Notes: generated from the letters alone by a model not told the origin. A stretch of 64,000 bases of DNA from Anaeromassilibacillus sp. An172 (GCF_002160515.1 NZ_NFKS01000001.1:124001-188000); one strand, 5' to 3'; positions 1 to 8,952 are shown, counted from the first letter of the stretch. Numbers and translations are program-made.

Positions 1-135
1 GCTGTAAAAGCTGACCTGTGCCGAAAGGGAGTGCTGCAGCCGCTTGGACTCCATTGAGACTCTCGCGTAGGCAGCGACCCTTTTGCGGCGCGGCATCTGC
101 GGTGTTTTCGCTTCGATTTTATTTACAATCCGCAT
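1..135 (-). CDS. Serine recombinase, N-terminal fragment (runs off window)
   Basis: Forty-five codons are visible, starting at an ATG at 135 preceded by a good Shine-Dalgarno (GGAAAGGAGTG). The translation contains RRKRVAAYARVSMES, the resolvase/invertase N-terminal motif in which the serine of ARVS is the expected nucleophile. The remaining catalytic domain and the recombinase and zinc-ribbon domains lie outside the window. Large serine recombinases integrate and excise phages and conjugative elements. A position just downstream of the lysis genes at the end of the late operon is usual for clostridial phages that use them. It has its own promoter at 159-187. Family is clear; target site and full length are unknown. 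Confidence 0.88.
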   Translation of the reverse strand, partial: MRIVNKIEAKTPQMPRRKRVAAYARVSMESKRLQHSLSAQVSFYS

Positions 136-158
136 GAAATCACTCCTTTCCGACACTA

Positions 159-187
159 TATATCACTCTGAAAGCCAATTATATCAA
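159..187 (-). promoter_or_regulatory. Promoter copy A (recombinase)
   Basis: On the minus strand, a -35 TTGATA (187-182), a 17-base spacer and a -10 GATATA (164-159) lie 24 bases before the recombinase start. The spacer ends in TTTCAGAGT just before the -10. Three other copies with the same spacing and spacer motif occur at 19.5, 21.4 and 22.8 kb. Confidence 0.7.
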
Positions 188-355
188 GTCGTTTTCCGAT
201 AATAATGTACCCAAAGACGACGAGAACTCAGCCCGCAGATTTGTATCAATTACGGCATATTCCTCCTCGCTCAGAAGCCCCTTTTCCCTGAGATTCTTTG
301 CGATGGAAAGGGCGGCAAGGTAGCTCATTTCAGAGCGGAATTTATCCTCACTCAT
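179..355 (-). CDS. Small SHOCT-like protein
   Basis: A 58-residue protein starting MSEDKFRSEM. Its C-terminal half, with GLLSEEEYAVID, resembles the short helical SHOCT domain found in many small clostridial proteins encoded beside serine recombinases. The ATG at 355 overlaps the end of the upstream zinc-finger gene by 8 bases, so the two are probably translationally coupled. A longer reading from further upstream is an out-of-frame shadow of that gene. Function is not known; the location suggests a recombinase accessory or regulator. Confidence 0.7.
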   Translation of the reverse strand: MSEDKFRSEMSYLAALSIAKNLREKGLLSEEEYAVIDTNLRAEFSSSLGTLLSENDLI

Positions 356-770
356 GCCCGTCACCGCCTTTGTAGCGGTCTGCAATATAGCAGGCGTGAG
401 AGCAGTATTTTCTTTTTGCATTGCCGTAGGTGGTGAAGGGCTTTCCGCAGTGAGCGCAAGTAAAGTGGTATACGGCCTTGCGGTTAACCTTTTCAGGATG
501 TGCATTCCACCAAGCGGTACGGCAGTTATCGGAGCAGAACTTGACGCGCTTTCTGCCGGGAGTCTGCGTAAGCAGAGCGCCGCACTGCGGGCAAAATCCG
601 GCGTCCAGTTCAATGCGGCTGTTATCTGCGGCCTTCGTGCCGGTCAGCCCCACCTTACGGCAGAATGCTACAACGGTATCTTTCTTCAGTCCTATCGCCT
701 TTGCAATGGTTGCATATCCATAGCCCTGGGAGCGTAGGGCAGTTATCTGTTCTTTTTGCTGATGGGTCAT
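348..770 (-). CDS. HTH and zinc-finger protein upstream of recombinase
   Basis: A 140-residue protein. Residues 1-45 form a helix-turn-helix (QGYGYATIAKAIGLKKDTVVAFCRK). Residues 55-135 carry two zinc-binding segments, one with CPQCG and CSDNC, the other with CAHCG and CSHAC. It is probably a DNA-binding regulator. Genes of this type commonly precede SHOCT and recombinase genes in Clostridia. The ATG at 770 has the Shine-Dalgarno TGGAGGAACC. A repeated 36-base element (804-839) lies directly upstream. Confidence 0.75.
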   Translation of the reverse strand: MTHQQKEQITALRSQGYGYATIAKAIGLKKDTVVAFCRKVGLTGTKAADNSRIELDAGFCPQCGALLTQTPGRKRVKFCSDNCRTAWWNAHPEKVNRKAVYHFTCAHCGKPFTTYGNAKRKYCSHACYIADRYKGGDGHE

Positions 771-803
771 TTTGGTTCCTCCATTCCGAGGGTTACCCTC
801 AAT

Positions 804-839
804 GACCCATCTGGACAGAAGAGCGAATTTTGGCCGAAA
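804..839 (-). repeat. Two-part repeat element, copy 1
   Basis: On the plus strand, GACCCATCTGGACAG (804-818) is followed after 11 variable bases by TTGGCCGAAA (830-839). The same two blocks with the same 11-base gap recur at 38,228-38,263. Each copy lies shortly upstream of a minus-strand start codon, so a shared regulatory role is likely. Confidence 0.65.
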
Positions 840-877
840 AAAATATGCCCACCGAGCGGTTATGGCTCGATGGGCAT
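837..877 (-). terminator. Rho-independent terminator after endolysin
   Basis: ATGCCCA (845-851) pairs with TGGGCAT (871-877) and CGAGC with GCTCG inside it. On the minus strand the stem is followed by seven T residues (843-837). It sits 13 bases past the endolysin stop codon and would end the late operon. Confidence 0.8.
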
Positions 878-889
878 TCAGCAGTTTGG

Positions 890-1861
890 TTATTTAATTT
901 TAGATGTATAGTCAAGCGAAATCCATCCCGCGCCGGATTTCAGCCGGCCCCAGCCAGCCGTGGAACCCTGCCCGGATTTGACCTCCATGATGGTAAATAC
1001 GCCTTTTCCTGTAAACTTACCGGTCTTGGCATAGTCCGTTCCCGGCCCTTTGCGGATATTCAGGTCAGAAATGCTGACCTGGACAAGAAACGGCACATCT
1101 TCGGACGGCGCAGAAGCAGCCCCGCCCGGCGAGTAGATATTGACCCCGTTATCGTCGAACACGCTGTAACCTGGGTTGCTGTCGGCACACCTCTTGGCGT
1201 TGGATAGGATCTTGTATGCGCCTTTCTGTGTCTTACTGTCCGCCCATGTCTTGCGGACACGGTAATAGCCTTCTGTCAGCTTTTCGGGATGCTCCGTCTC
1301 TGTGTTCCCAGAGATCCCGCCGCCAAGCTGTGCCGTAACTTTTTCCGCCAGATCACCCATCCGGGCATACATCCAGTTTCCCGGACAGGACTTGTTGGCA
1401 AACCAGCGGTGGACGGTCAGCACCATCTCATCCGACTTCGGCTCATAAGAGAGCGTCTTGTCCTTGTCTCCCAGCCACAGGAGCTTTTTCTTGCCGTTTC
1501 GCTTGCAGATGTCCGCGCAGAGGGTGATCAGCTTCTGGTAGACCACATCCTTAAAGGCATACGGCTCAGCCGTATCGGACGCGCACTCAATGGTGATAGC
1601 CCTCTGGTCGTTTGCATTGGAAGAAGAACACCAGGAGCGGTTCTTTTCCTCTACATACATTCCGATTCTGCCATCCTCGCCGATACCGTAGTTGCAGCTT
1701 GCCTGTTTGGAAACCGGCAGGAAGATATTCCCCAGTGTTTCCACAGAGCATTGTCCTACCACACAGTGGGGCGTGATGCGGTCGATGGAGTGCGTCCGCT
1801 GCCCGGAGTGGTTCGGGCTGAGTTTTGTGTAAGATACCAGTGAACTGTTCGTATAAGCCAT
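890..1861 (-). CDS. Phage endolysin, amidase with SH3-type domain
   Basis: A 323-residue N-acetylmuramoyl-L-alanine amidase of the amidase_2/PGRP fold in its first ~170 residues (SIDRITPHCVVGQ, ITIECASD, VHRWFANKSCPGNWM, which supply the zinc-binding His and Cys). The middle segment around 195-250 (EGYYRVRKTWADSKTQKGAYK) resembles a wall-binding or linker module. An SH3b-type domain follows (PFLVQVSISDLNIRKGPGTDY, to residue ~320). It cuts the stem-peptide linkage of peptidoglycan at host lysis. It lies 2 bases after the holin gene and just before a terminator, as the last gene of the late operon. Confidence 0.9.
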   Translation of the reverse strand: MAYTNSSLVSYTKLSPNHSGQRTHSIDRITPHCVVGQCSVETLGNIFLPVSKQASCNYGIGEDGRIGMYVEEKNRSWCSSSNANDQRAITIECASDTAEPYAFKDVVYQKLITLCADICKRNGKKKLLWLGDKDKTLSYEPKSDEMVLTVHRWFANKSCPGNWMYARMGDLAEKVTAQLGGGISGNTETEHPEKLTEGYYRVRKTWADSKTQKGAYKILSNAKRCADSNPGYSVFDDNGVNIYSPGGAASAPSEDVPFLVQVSISDLNIRKGPGTDYAKTGKFTGKGVFTIMEVKSGQGSTAGWGRLKSGAGWISLDYTSKIK

Positions 1862-1863
1862 AG

Positions 1864-2286
1864 TTATTTTCCCTCGCTTTCTGTGTTTTCCGCCCGGTCA
1901 TGGAGCTGCGCCAGGATGTCCTTCATCTTCTCCGGCACGGGAAGCCCCAGGTGCGCCGCGTTCTCCAGCAGGCTCACGCCCTCATTGGAGAGATAAAAGA
2001 AGATGACTGCCGTGCGAAGCACCGAGCCTGTGCCGATGACCTGTACATCCACGATGTTGGCGATTCCAACCAGCAGGAAGATCAGCACCTTCCGGCAGAT
2101 GCCCTTAAAGCCCACCTCGCTGGACAGCTTCTTGTCCGAGACGGCGCACATCACGCCGGTGATGTAATCCACCGCCACGAACACCACCAGGGCGATGAGC
2201 AACCCGTCGCAGCCGCCCAGGAAATAGCCCAGCCATCCTCCGATTGCCGCAAAGATCACCTGCGCCGTATTCCAAAGTTCCTTCAT
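1864..2286 (-). CDS. Phage holin
   Basis: A 140-residue membrane protein of the toxin-secretion/phage-lysis holin family (phage_holin_4 type). Three to four hydrophobic segments are visible: AQVIFAAIGGWLGYFLGG, LLIALVVFVAVDYITGVM, VLIFLLVGIANIVDV and TAVIFFYLSNEGVSLL. It opens the membrane so the endolysin encoded 2 bases downstream can reach the wall. MKELWNT is chosen as the start because it has a Shine-Dalgarno (GGAGGTATCAAC); the longer upstream reading has no family similarity. Confidence 0.88.
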   Translation of the reverse strand: MKELWNTAQVIFAAIGGWLGYFLGGCDGLLIALVVFVAVDYITGVMCAVSDKKLSSEVGFKGICRKVLIFLLVGIANIVDVQVIGTGSVLRTAVIFFYLSNEGVSLLENAAHLGLPVPEKMKDILAQLHDRAENTESEGK

Positions 2287-2367
2287 GTTGATACCTCCGT
2301 TTCTTGAAATGGTTTGTGTACTTGAAAAAAGCGGCCGCCCCGCAGGGCAGTCGCCAGTTCCCATGAT

Positions 2368-4809
2368 TTATTCGATTTGTTTCGGCATGACCTCCCACAG
2401 CCGCATATCCTCCTGTCCTAAAGACCAGATCGCAATGCCGCGCAGGCCCCACCGGTAAGCAGCCTCGTTGGCCCAATATACCAGCGAATCCACGTCCTGA
2501 TAATACAGAATGGAAAAACCGTCCGCGTCGCCCAAGAACAGCCGGGCGGTCCAGACGTTTATATCCCGTGGGATCACCCTGGCTGTGTAATCATTCCCGC
2601 AGGAAATTTCCAGCAGGTGGGAATGAAAGAAATCATAGTCGAGGGAAATATCCTCGCTGCGGGTGGAGCCTTCATCCACGTCGCTGTTCACTGAGAAAAT
2701 CTGAAATTCCTCGTCCCACGTCACGCCAGAGCGGGCGATCCGCCCGAAGCTGGTGCGCACCCCGTCCGGATACACCACGTCAAAACACTCATAGGGTTCA
2801 TAAGCCCAGGCATCACCGGCCCGCAGCAGGTCGCAGACGATCTCATTGTCCGCCTGTATCCCCGCATAGCCGGAGGTGGCGCTCACCGTTGCGGTAAACC
2901 GCAGGGTGTAGCTGGAACCGGAATACACCCGGACCTTGCTCCCACGCTTTCGCATCTCAATGGTATAGACGGTCGGATCGCTGTGGAGCTGCGCATCCGG
3001 GGTCTTGGAAAAGCTGGTGGAGTAGCTCCCCAAAAGCGTGGAGCCTTGGTATAGCTCCACCCGCTGAGTATCGTAGTTTAAGCAGCAGAACAGGTTTCCA
3101 AGGAATACCCCGGCCCGTCCGCCGCCATTCTGTGGAAAACCCACCCGTGCCCGGATATGCAGGTCGGAGAATCCATCATATTTCCATGCCAGCTTGCCGG
3201 AGCCTTCCAGCAAGGAATATGGCCGGTTCTCGGTGGTGTAGCTTTCCCTCCACACCGACCATTCCCCGGAGAGCGTCATCCAGTAGCTGTCCGGCAGAGG
3301 GGTATCATCCCGGAAGTCCTCATACCATACCAGCGCCGAATCCGGTTTTCGCCGGAGCATTTCACAGGTGAGTTTAAAGCCCTTGTCTGGTGTGGCTGGC
3401 TGGCCGTTCACGTCCAGAAACTGCCGGGGTGAGAGGGTAAACGCCGCCTCTCCGGCAGACGGTTCCTCAGAAAAGCTGCTGCATACCCGGAAACCGTAAA
3501 ACTGTACACCGGGAACGCCGCCGCTGATCGTAAGCGTATGGCTGCCTGCGGAGAGGCTCCTGCCGGAAGCAAAGGAAAGCCAGCAGGTGCGCCGCCAGTA
3601 TGGCCACCACAGGCGGCTCTCCGAAAAGGTCTTTGAGCTTCCGTCCACAGCCACATTCAGCGCGTTTTTATCCCAAAAAGGAAAAGCAAGCCGTACCGCT
3701 ATGTCATAGGTGCCAGCCTGCTCAATCGTAAAATGAAAGGTTGCTGTCGCGCCCTCACCGAGAACCGTCATGTAATCGGACACAGTGGCAAGCCCGGTGT
3801 AGGAATCCGGTGTGCCGCCGCCACGGTCAATGTAGATTGTGCCGAAGGAGGTCTTTTGCTCCTTCCCGTAACAGGTCAGATACCGCCTGCGGTTATAGAC
3901 TTCCTGCTGCAGGGGCGAAGTTACCGAGGAAGCATCCCATCCTTCCATGTAGTCATATACCTGCGGAAGCGCCCACGGCACCATATCTACATCGTCCCAA
4001 TAGGCAATAATGGGGATCATGGGCTGGGGCGGCGCATCCCCGGTAAAGTTGTAGCCGCCAGTCATCCAGAGCTTGGCGGCATAGTAGGTGTTGGAAATCC
4101 CCCGGTAGGTTTCGCCCAGGTTCTCCGGGGTGTCGTATATCTGCCAGTTCCAGCCGTATCCCGGCAGGCCCATGAAAATCTTTTCCGGGGACATCGCCGT
4201 GACCGCGTAATCGTAAATGCCCTCCAACCAGCTCCGGGGAGATACGGGGCCGGGGGCGCTGCCTGCCCACGCCATGCCATAAGACATAATAGAAGCCGTG
4301 TCGCAGTACGGGTTGAGGTCGGCATAGACGCACCAGTTTTCCCCGCCCACACTGCCCTGAACGCCGGTCATGCCGGGCAGGCAGATATTGACGAGTTTGG
4401 AGGAATCATAGGCTTTGACCGTCTGGTAAATAGCCTGAAATAAGGAGTTTGCCGCTTCCCGGTTCTCATATCCGCCGCCGCGCTCCAAATCAATGTCCAC
4501 TCCGGCACACCACGGGTATTTTTCCATGATGCGCACCAGCTCCGTTAAAAACTTATCTTTTGCTCCGTTTGTGTTATTGCGCAGAGCCGTGAAAATACTG
4601 GCTGTCCCGTGGTTCATCACGGTCAGCATCCAGTGAATGTGCGTCCACTTGTTGATGTAGGTCATCATGGAGGAAATGCTTGTGCCAGTTTCCGAGAGCG
4701 TCCCGGTGGCATCCACCTCAAAAGTAAAAATCCCCACCGTATCCAGCCGGTCGCCATAGTCCCGCAAAGCCTCGTACATCCGAGCGTTCTGCATGAACGA
4801 CCAGACCAT
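2368..4809 (-). CDS. GH18-type glycosidase baseplate/tail protein
   Basis: About 813 residues. The N-terminal ~300 residues are a glycoside hydrolase family 18 domain. CAGVDIDLERG carries the D-x-D-x-E catalytic signature, with W and Y residues around the expected cleft. The centre (YDIAVRLAFPFWDKN, HTLTISGG) and C-terminal third resemble beta-sandwich binding modules. Its place between tail genes and holin suggests a structural baseplate or tail-tip enzyme cutting cell-wall or capsular glycans. The ATG at 4809 with GGAAGG before it is preferred to a TTG at 4842. Substrate cannot be told from sequence. Confidence 0.8.
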   Translation of the reverse strand: MVWSFMQNARMYEALRDYGDRLDTVGIFTFEVDATGTLSETGTSISSMMTYINKWTHIHWMLTVMNHGTASIFTALRNNTNGAKDKFLTELVRIMEKYPWCAGVDIDLERGGGYENREAANSLFQAIYQTVKAYDSSKLVNICLPGMTGVQGSVGGENWCVYADLNPYCDTASIMSYGMAWAGSAPGPVSPRSWLEGIYDYAVTAMSPEKIFMGLPGYGWNWQIYDTPENLGETYRGISNTYYAAKLWMTGGYNFTGDAPPQPMIPIIAYWDDVDMVPWALPQVYDYMEGWDASSVTSPLQQEVYNRRRYLTCYGKEQKTSFGTIYIDRGGGTPDSYTGLATVSDYMTVLGEGATATFHFTIEQAGTYDIAVRLAFPFWDKNALNVAVDGSSKTFSESRLWWPYWRRTCWLSFASGRSLSAGSHTLTISGGVPGVQFYGFRVCSSFSEEPSAGEAAFTLSPRQFLDVNGQPATPDKGFKLTCEMLRRKPDSALVWYEDFRDDTPLPDSYWMTLSGEWSVWRESYTTENRPYSLLEGSGKLAWKYDGFSDLHIRARVGFPQNGGGRAGVFLGNLFCCLNYDTQRVELYQGSTLLGSYSTSFSKTPDAQLHSDPTVYTIEMRKRGSKVRVYSGSSYTLRFTATVSATSGYAGIQADNEIVCDLLRAGDAWAYEPYECFDVVYPDGVRTSFGRIARSGVTWDEEFQIFSVNSDVDEGSTRSEDISLDYDFFHSHLLEISCGNDYTARVIPRDINVWTARLFLGDADGFSILYYQDVDSLVYWANEAAYRWGLRGIAIWSLGQEDMRLWEVMPKQIE

Positions 4810-4838
4810 GCACCGCCTTCCTTTTAGATAGTCCCGGT

Positions 4839-5420
4839 TCAAAACCGATCACCGCCTTCCTGCATTTCCTGAAATTCAAACAACAGCCGGGCGGATTTAT
4901 GCTCCTCTACTGTCACCGGATGCTTGCTGTCCCCGGCAGCCGTGTATTGAAAGAAGCCGCGCTTTTCCGCGGGGCTTCCGTTGAGCAGGCATTTCCGGGA
5001 AGAAGCCAGAAGGGCCAGCTCATCCCCGGCACTTACCGCAGCAGGGAAAGCTGCCTTGTGTGCGCCCGCGCCTAAAGCCACGGAAATGCTGCCCGCCGCC
5101 ATGTCCTGCACCGGGTAGAGATAGCAGTCCAGCCCCGCCGTATCGGAGCCGAGGTTGAACAGCACCACCGTTTCCGCCGAGCGCACCACGCCGTTGTAGA
5201 AACGGGGAGGAACAATGGAGCCATCCTCCCGGTATTTTTGCAGAATTGTTTCTGTATTTATCACATAACCTGTGAGCCGGTCGCCTTCCTGTACCATCAG
5301 GTCGGTGAAGTAAATCCGGCCTGTACAATCAGAAATCATCGGCTTCACGGTGATGCTTACCACCCGCTGATCCTGTTTTGTCAAAATTGTTTCTGAAAAT
5401 CGAGTAAATTCCGCCGCCAT
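4839..5420 (-). CDS. Baseplate/tail protein with duplicated motif
   Basis: A 193-residue protein starting MAAEFTRFSETIL after a GGAGGC-type Shine-Dalgarno. Residues 18-45 (ITVKPMISDCTGRIYFTDLM) are closely similar to the small upstream protein at 5431-5625, so the two share a duplicated module. The rest looks beta-rich and has no function I can name. Its tail-module position suggests a virion component. The longer reading upstream is out of frame with the neighbouring gene and is not used. Confidence 0.7.
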   Translation of the reverse strand: MAAEFTRFSETILTKQDQRVVSITVKPMISDCTGRIYFTDLMVQEGDRLTGYVINTETILQKYREDGSIVPPRFYNGVVRSAETVVLFNLGSDTAGLDCYLYPVQDMAAGSISVALGAGAHKAAFPAAVSAGDELALLASSRKCLLNGSPAEKRGFFQYTAAGDSKHPVTVEEHKSARLLFEFQEMQEGGDRF

Positions 5421-5430
5421 ATCTGCCTCC

Positions 5431-5625
5431 TTAGCCGTCCAGCGTCCACTGGATTTCGCTGGGATGGCCCACCCAGCCGGTAGCAATGGAGCCACCCTGC
5501 ACCATAATGTCGGTAAAATACACCTTGCCGGTGCAGTCCGTAATACAAAGCCGGATGGTGATAGAACGCAGCCTCCCGTACCCCTTGGGGGACAGGTCGG
5601 TGGCAGTTTGCGAAAAAGAAGCCAT
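5431..5625 (-). CDS. Small tail protein sharing module with neighbour
   Basis: A 64-residue protein. Its core ITIRLCITDCTGKVYFTDIM matches residues 18-45 of the next gene downstream at roughly two positions in three. It ends SEIQWTLDG. It begins 18 bases after the Tal-like gene and stops 10 bases before its paralogue. It is probably a short virion or baseplate component; the function is unknown. Confidence 0.7.
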   Translation of the reverse strand: MASFSQTATDLSPKGYGRLRSITIRLCITDCTGKVYFTDIMVQGGSIATGWVGHPSEIQWTLDG

Positions 5626-5643
5626 AGGCCGCTCCCTTCTATA

Positions 5644-8166
5644 TTAAAAGAGGTCGATGAACCGCGTTTCCGTGGAACCGTCCTCATATTCAAAGGTTAC
5701 TTCGATGCCGACCTGCCCGCTGGGGCCTTTCTGCAAATCCTCCGAGGCAATCTGCGCTGAAAAGGTATAACTCCGGCGGCTGGCCGGGTAGACCGTCTGT
5801 GTCAGGCTTTTTGTCATACCCAATACGCCCTCTGCCTTGAAGGAAGCCGTACCGGAAACGCCGTTTTCCGCATCCACCTCAAAGCCGGAGTTCGTCCAGT
5901 AATTCATGCCGCTGTCAGCGCGGGAATTACGCAGATGGTTAAAAGGCACCAAGTCCTTTACTTCCTGCCGGTCGATCACATCGGTGGATGCCAGCACATC
6001 GGCGGCCTTATCCCATTGTGCGGAGGAATCGCCCAGTTCCCGAAGGGTAGTGGAAAGTTCCAGCACAGTTTTCCACGGCTCCTGCAAATTGTACTGGCGG
6101 CGCACCACGCGGGTTTTTACCGACAGATTGAGGTCTTTATCATCCACCGTTACAATGTCGCCCAGCGCCCACGCCTCATGCTCATACCCGGTAAGGGCCG
6201 ACAAATCCATTGCGGAGAGAACATAGGAAACGCGGGGCTGCGCATATTCCGCCAACCGCATCTGCGTGTATTCCAGCATCTGATAGGGATTGGTGAAGTT
6301 CGAGCAGTCCAGCGTGGATATGCGCACTTCGGTGGTATAGGAGAAGTCCTCCACATAGTCCTTGCCGCCATTGATCGAGGCGAACGTCATTCCATCCTTG
6401 CCATAGGCGTAGAGCCTTGTTACCAAGCTGCGGGTATCCACCACCCGCTCAATACTTTTGAGATTTTTGCGATATGCAAACAGAGCGCCGCTGTCATTCC
6501 CGCCAAAGGTAAGAAGATGGACGAGCCGGTTCGGGCAATCAAAAATCAGGTCGCCGCCGTGGATATTCTGCGTGGCCCGCAGGATGGAAAGGGCGTTTTT
6601 CTCCGTACACTGCCATGTGCGCAGAGTGGTGACGTTGACCGTTCCCACCGACCAGCCGGTGCCTTCCAGTGCGTGCCGCATCGGTGCGTCCGCCGTATCT
6701 GCGTTGAAGTCCACCGTTTCTTTTTCCTCGGAAAAGGACAAGTCGTAGAAAGCAGCTTCGGCATATACCTGCGTCACAATCCGCCCATCGGCGTCCTTTG
6801 TATCGGTGAGGGTTCGTATGCGGTAAATGTCATTGACGATCTGCACCTGCTTTTCATTGTCCAGCATGGCACGCTTGGGATCGTGGAAAGGCAGATAAAA
6901 TTCCATCGTATCGGCCCCGTTGACTTCGCTGGTGACAACAATATCAAAGGCGTTTTCCAGAACCGCTTCCCACGCGCCGTTTGCATCCAGCACTACCGGG
7001 CGCGCAAAGCCCAGCTTTTCATAGGGGGCCTTCGGTATATCGTGGAGCTGGATTTCCAACAGCTTCGGAGTTCGGCTGGTATCCTCAGTGGCAAGCGTCA
7101 CACGGAAGCGGATATACTGGCGGTTCGGAGATTGCAGTTCGCCGCTGGTGCCGATAGTCTGCCAGGCAGACCATTCCTCCAAATCGTCCGAAGTGGAGGT
7201 TTCCACTTGTTCAATGGCAGTCACGCCCGCTGTATATTCGCTGGTCGCAGCCACGCGGCCCGTACCGGAAAGGGAGCAGGCTGTCGCCTTTGTAATAAGC
7301 TGCCCGCTGGATGGATAGGCTCCGTCCGAGCTTCTAAGGGTAACGCTCCCCGGCTCGGTGAGCGCATCCACGTCACCGGACATATCTCCGCCGTTGGCAA
7401 ACAGAGTGGCCTTAAAATATTCCGCCAGATCTTCGGCAGTCAAAGAGGAATCCGTATCCAGAAACCAATCATCAAAGCCGCCTGCGTAATAATAGGTGTC
7501 AGCGTGCATCCCCATGATAAGGTCGGCGGTACAGGAACGGTTCAGTTCACCCTCAATCGTCAGCTCGTTTGAAATCCAGACTGTACCGGTGCTGCGGTCG
7601 CCTACCACATAGCAGGCTTTGTATGCGTCCGGCTCGATCACAGCGGCGAGGAAATACCAGCCGTTGTTTACCAGAGAAAACGGGGGCGTTACCGACTCGT
7701 CCAAAATCAGGGAGCCGGAGGAATTATAGAGCATTAGGCGGGGCCGCCCGGAATACAGCGAAAGATACAGGATCGGCTGGCCCGGCCCCTGCCTTGTGTT
7801 AAAAATAGGGCAGAAGGTATTGCCTACCGAGTAAATGGTGGGGTTCATCCAGCCGCCCACCACAATCCGTTCCCCCAGCGAGGAGAAAATCGAGCCGTCG
7901 TTTACGGCTTGAAGATATGTTTTCTCCGAGGTTGGGTTATTGATGTTGAAGCGGAAATAATGTCCACGCCAGCCTTCCAGCAGGTTTGCCGTGGTGCCGC
8001 TCCAGTTGATAATATTGAAATCCCGGCCATTGCCGGAAGAATCCATCAGCCGGTCGTTGCTGTCCGGTTCGGACTCGTTAAAGCGCCAGAGGCCGGAGCC
8101 TGCCCATGCAGATGGAAATTCCCCGGTAAAGTCCTCCTGCGCAGTCAAAGTAGTTTTTACTGCCAT
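5644..8166 (-). CDS. Tail-associated (Tal-like) minor structural protein with LamG-type N-terminus
   Basis: An 840-residue protein. Residues ~20-250 resemble a LamG/concanavalin-type beta-sandwich (LWRFNESEPDSNDRLMDSSGNGR, WYFLAAVIEPDAYKACYVVGD, GGFDDWFLDTDSSLT). Residues ~390-700 resemble the N-terminal region of phage minor structural/tail endopeptidase proteins of the Tal family (MEFYLPFHDPKRAMLDNEKQ, YLYA-like AYGKDGMTF, VDDKDLNLSVKTRVV). A further beta domain ends the protein. It follows Dit, the usual order for siphophage baseplates, and probably contributes to host recognition at the tail tip. Confidence 0.85.
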   Translation of the reverse strand: MAVKTTLTAQEDFTGEFPSAWAGSGLWRFNESEPDSNDRLMDSSGNGRDFNIINWSGTTANLLEGWRGHYFRFNINNPTSEKTYLQAVNDGSIFSSLGERIVVGGWMNPTIYSVGNTFCPIFNTRQGPGQPILYLSLYSGRPRLMLYNSSGSLILDESVTPPFSLVNNGWYFLAAVIEPDAYKACYVVGDRSTGTVWISNELTIEGELNRSCTADLIMGMHADTYYYAGGFDDWFLDTDSSLTAEDLAEYFKATLFANGGDMSGDVDALTEPGSVTLRSSDGAYPSSGQLITKATACSLSGTGRVAATSEYTAGVTAIEQVETSTSDDLEEWSAWQTIGTSGELQSPNRQYIRFRVTLATEDTSRTPKLLEIQLHDIPKAPYEKLGFARPVVLDANGAWEAVLENAFDIVVTSEVNGADTMEFYLPFHDPKRAMLDNEKQVQIVNDIYRIRTLTDTKDADGRIVTQVYAEAAFYDLSFSEEKETVDFNADTADAPMRHALEGTGWSVGTVNVTTLRTWQCTEKNALSILRATQNIHGGDLIFDCPNRLVHLLTFGGNDSGALFAYRKNLKSIERVVDTRSLVTRLYAYGKDGMTFASINGGKDYVEDFSYTTEVRISTLDCSNFTNPYQMLEYTQMRLAEYAQPRVSYVLSAMDLSALTGYEHEAWALGDIVTVDDKDLNLSVKTRVVRRQYNLQEPWKTVLELSTTLRELGDSSAQWDKAADVLASTDVIDRQEVKDLVPFNHLRNSRADSGMNYWTNSGFEVDAENGVSGTASFKAEGVLGMTKSLTQTVYPASRRSYTFSAQIASEDLQKGPSGQVGIEVTFEYEDGSTETRFIDLF

Positions 8167-8169
8167 TGC

Positions 8170-8937
8170 TTACCTCCATCGGCTCTTTGCCTGTATGTGA
8201 AGTTCGGTAAAAACGGCGCTGCCTTCAACCGCGATTTCAACCTTATTCACACCCCGGCGCAGTACCGGGAAATTCAGCTCCTCCAAACAGGGTAGGCCGT
8301 TTCGCAGGGTATTGCCCGCGCTGTCCGTCACTTTGGCTGTGACCATGCCGGTGTCGATTACCAGCACTTCCCCCGCAGCCAGCGGGCCAACCACTCGCAG
8401 GTTTTCTCCATTGGTCGTCAGTACAACCGCGCCGGAGGAAATTGTTCCTTGCAGAGAATACACCGGCTCGGAGTCTGTGTTTCCGATTTCACGCTCCACC
8501 TCATGCTCACCCGCTTGGGAGAGGGTAAAGGTTTCATCATCCAGTGCGTAACCATAAGGGTCAGGGCAAAGAAAACGGAGGGTAAAGGAACCGGCTGCCC
8601 GGAGGAGCCGTTCACAGTCCACCGTATCGGAAAGCCGGGCCATAAAATACCGGTCCGGCACATCGTCCAGTACAAGCTGTTTTGTCCCCACCGTAGGGTC
8701 TAACCATGCCGCCGCCCGATCTAAAACTGCCACCAAACCGGCAAAGGTTTTCTGCGGATAGACATTGCAGGAAACATCGATGTACCGCTCGCCGCTGTCG
8801 GCCCCAAAGTCCGCAAGACCCGCTTTGCCGGGAACGATTTCCGTGTTGCTCCGAAGAGTGGGAACCATCTGCCAGCCGGTAAGACGGGCCTTGATATTCA
8901 TGGACTGAGAAGAAATTCCGTTGTATTGAAAGCCCAT
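8170..8937 (-). CDS. Distal tail protein (Dit)
   Basis: A 255-residue siphovirus Dit-family protein. The N-terminal half (NIKARLTGWQMVPTLRSNTEI, YIDVSCNVYPQKTFAGL) matches the ring-forming domain that joins the tail tube to the baseplate. The following CPDPYGYALDDE is a frequent family signature. ATG at 8937 is chosen because GGAGG lies 8 bases before it; a GTG three codons earlier is possible. It lies between the tape measure and Tal genes, as expected. Confidence 0.88.
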   Translation of the reverse strand: MGFQYNGISSQSMNIKARLTGWQMVPTLRSNTEIVPGKAGLADFGADSGERYIDVSCNVYPQKTFAGLVAVLDRAAAWLDPTVGTKQLVLDDVPDRYFMARLSDTVDCERLLRAAGSFTLRFLCPDPYGYALDDETFTLSQAGEHEVEREIGNTDSEPVYSLQGTISSGAVVLTTNGENLRVVGPLAAGEVLVIDTGMVTAKVTDSAGNTLRNGLPCLEELNFPVLRRGVNKVEIAVEGSAVFTELHIQAKSRWR

Positions 8938-8952
8938 AAATCCCACCTCCTC

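Noticed and set aside
5935-7572. 545-codon plus-strand open frame opposite the Tal-like gene
   Set aside because: Same antisense effect; the minus-strand gene has clear family similarity and correct neighbours.
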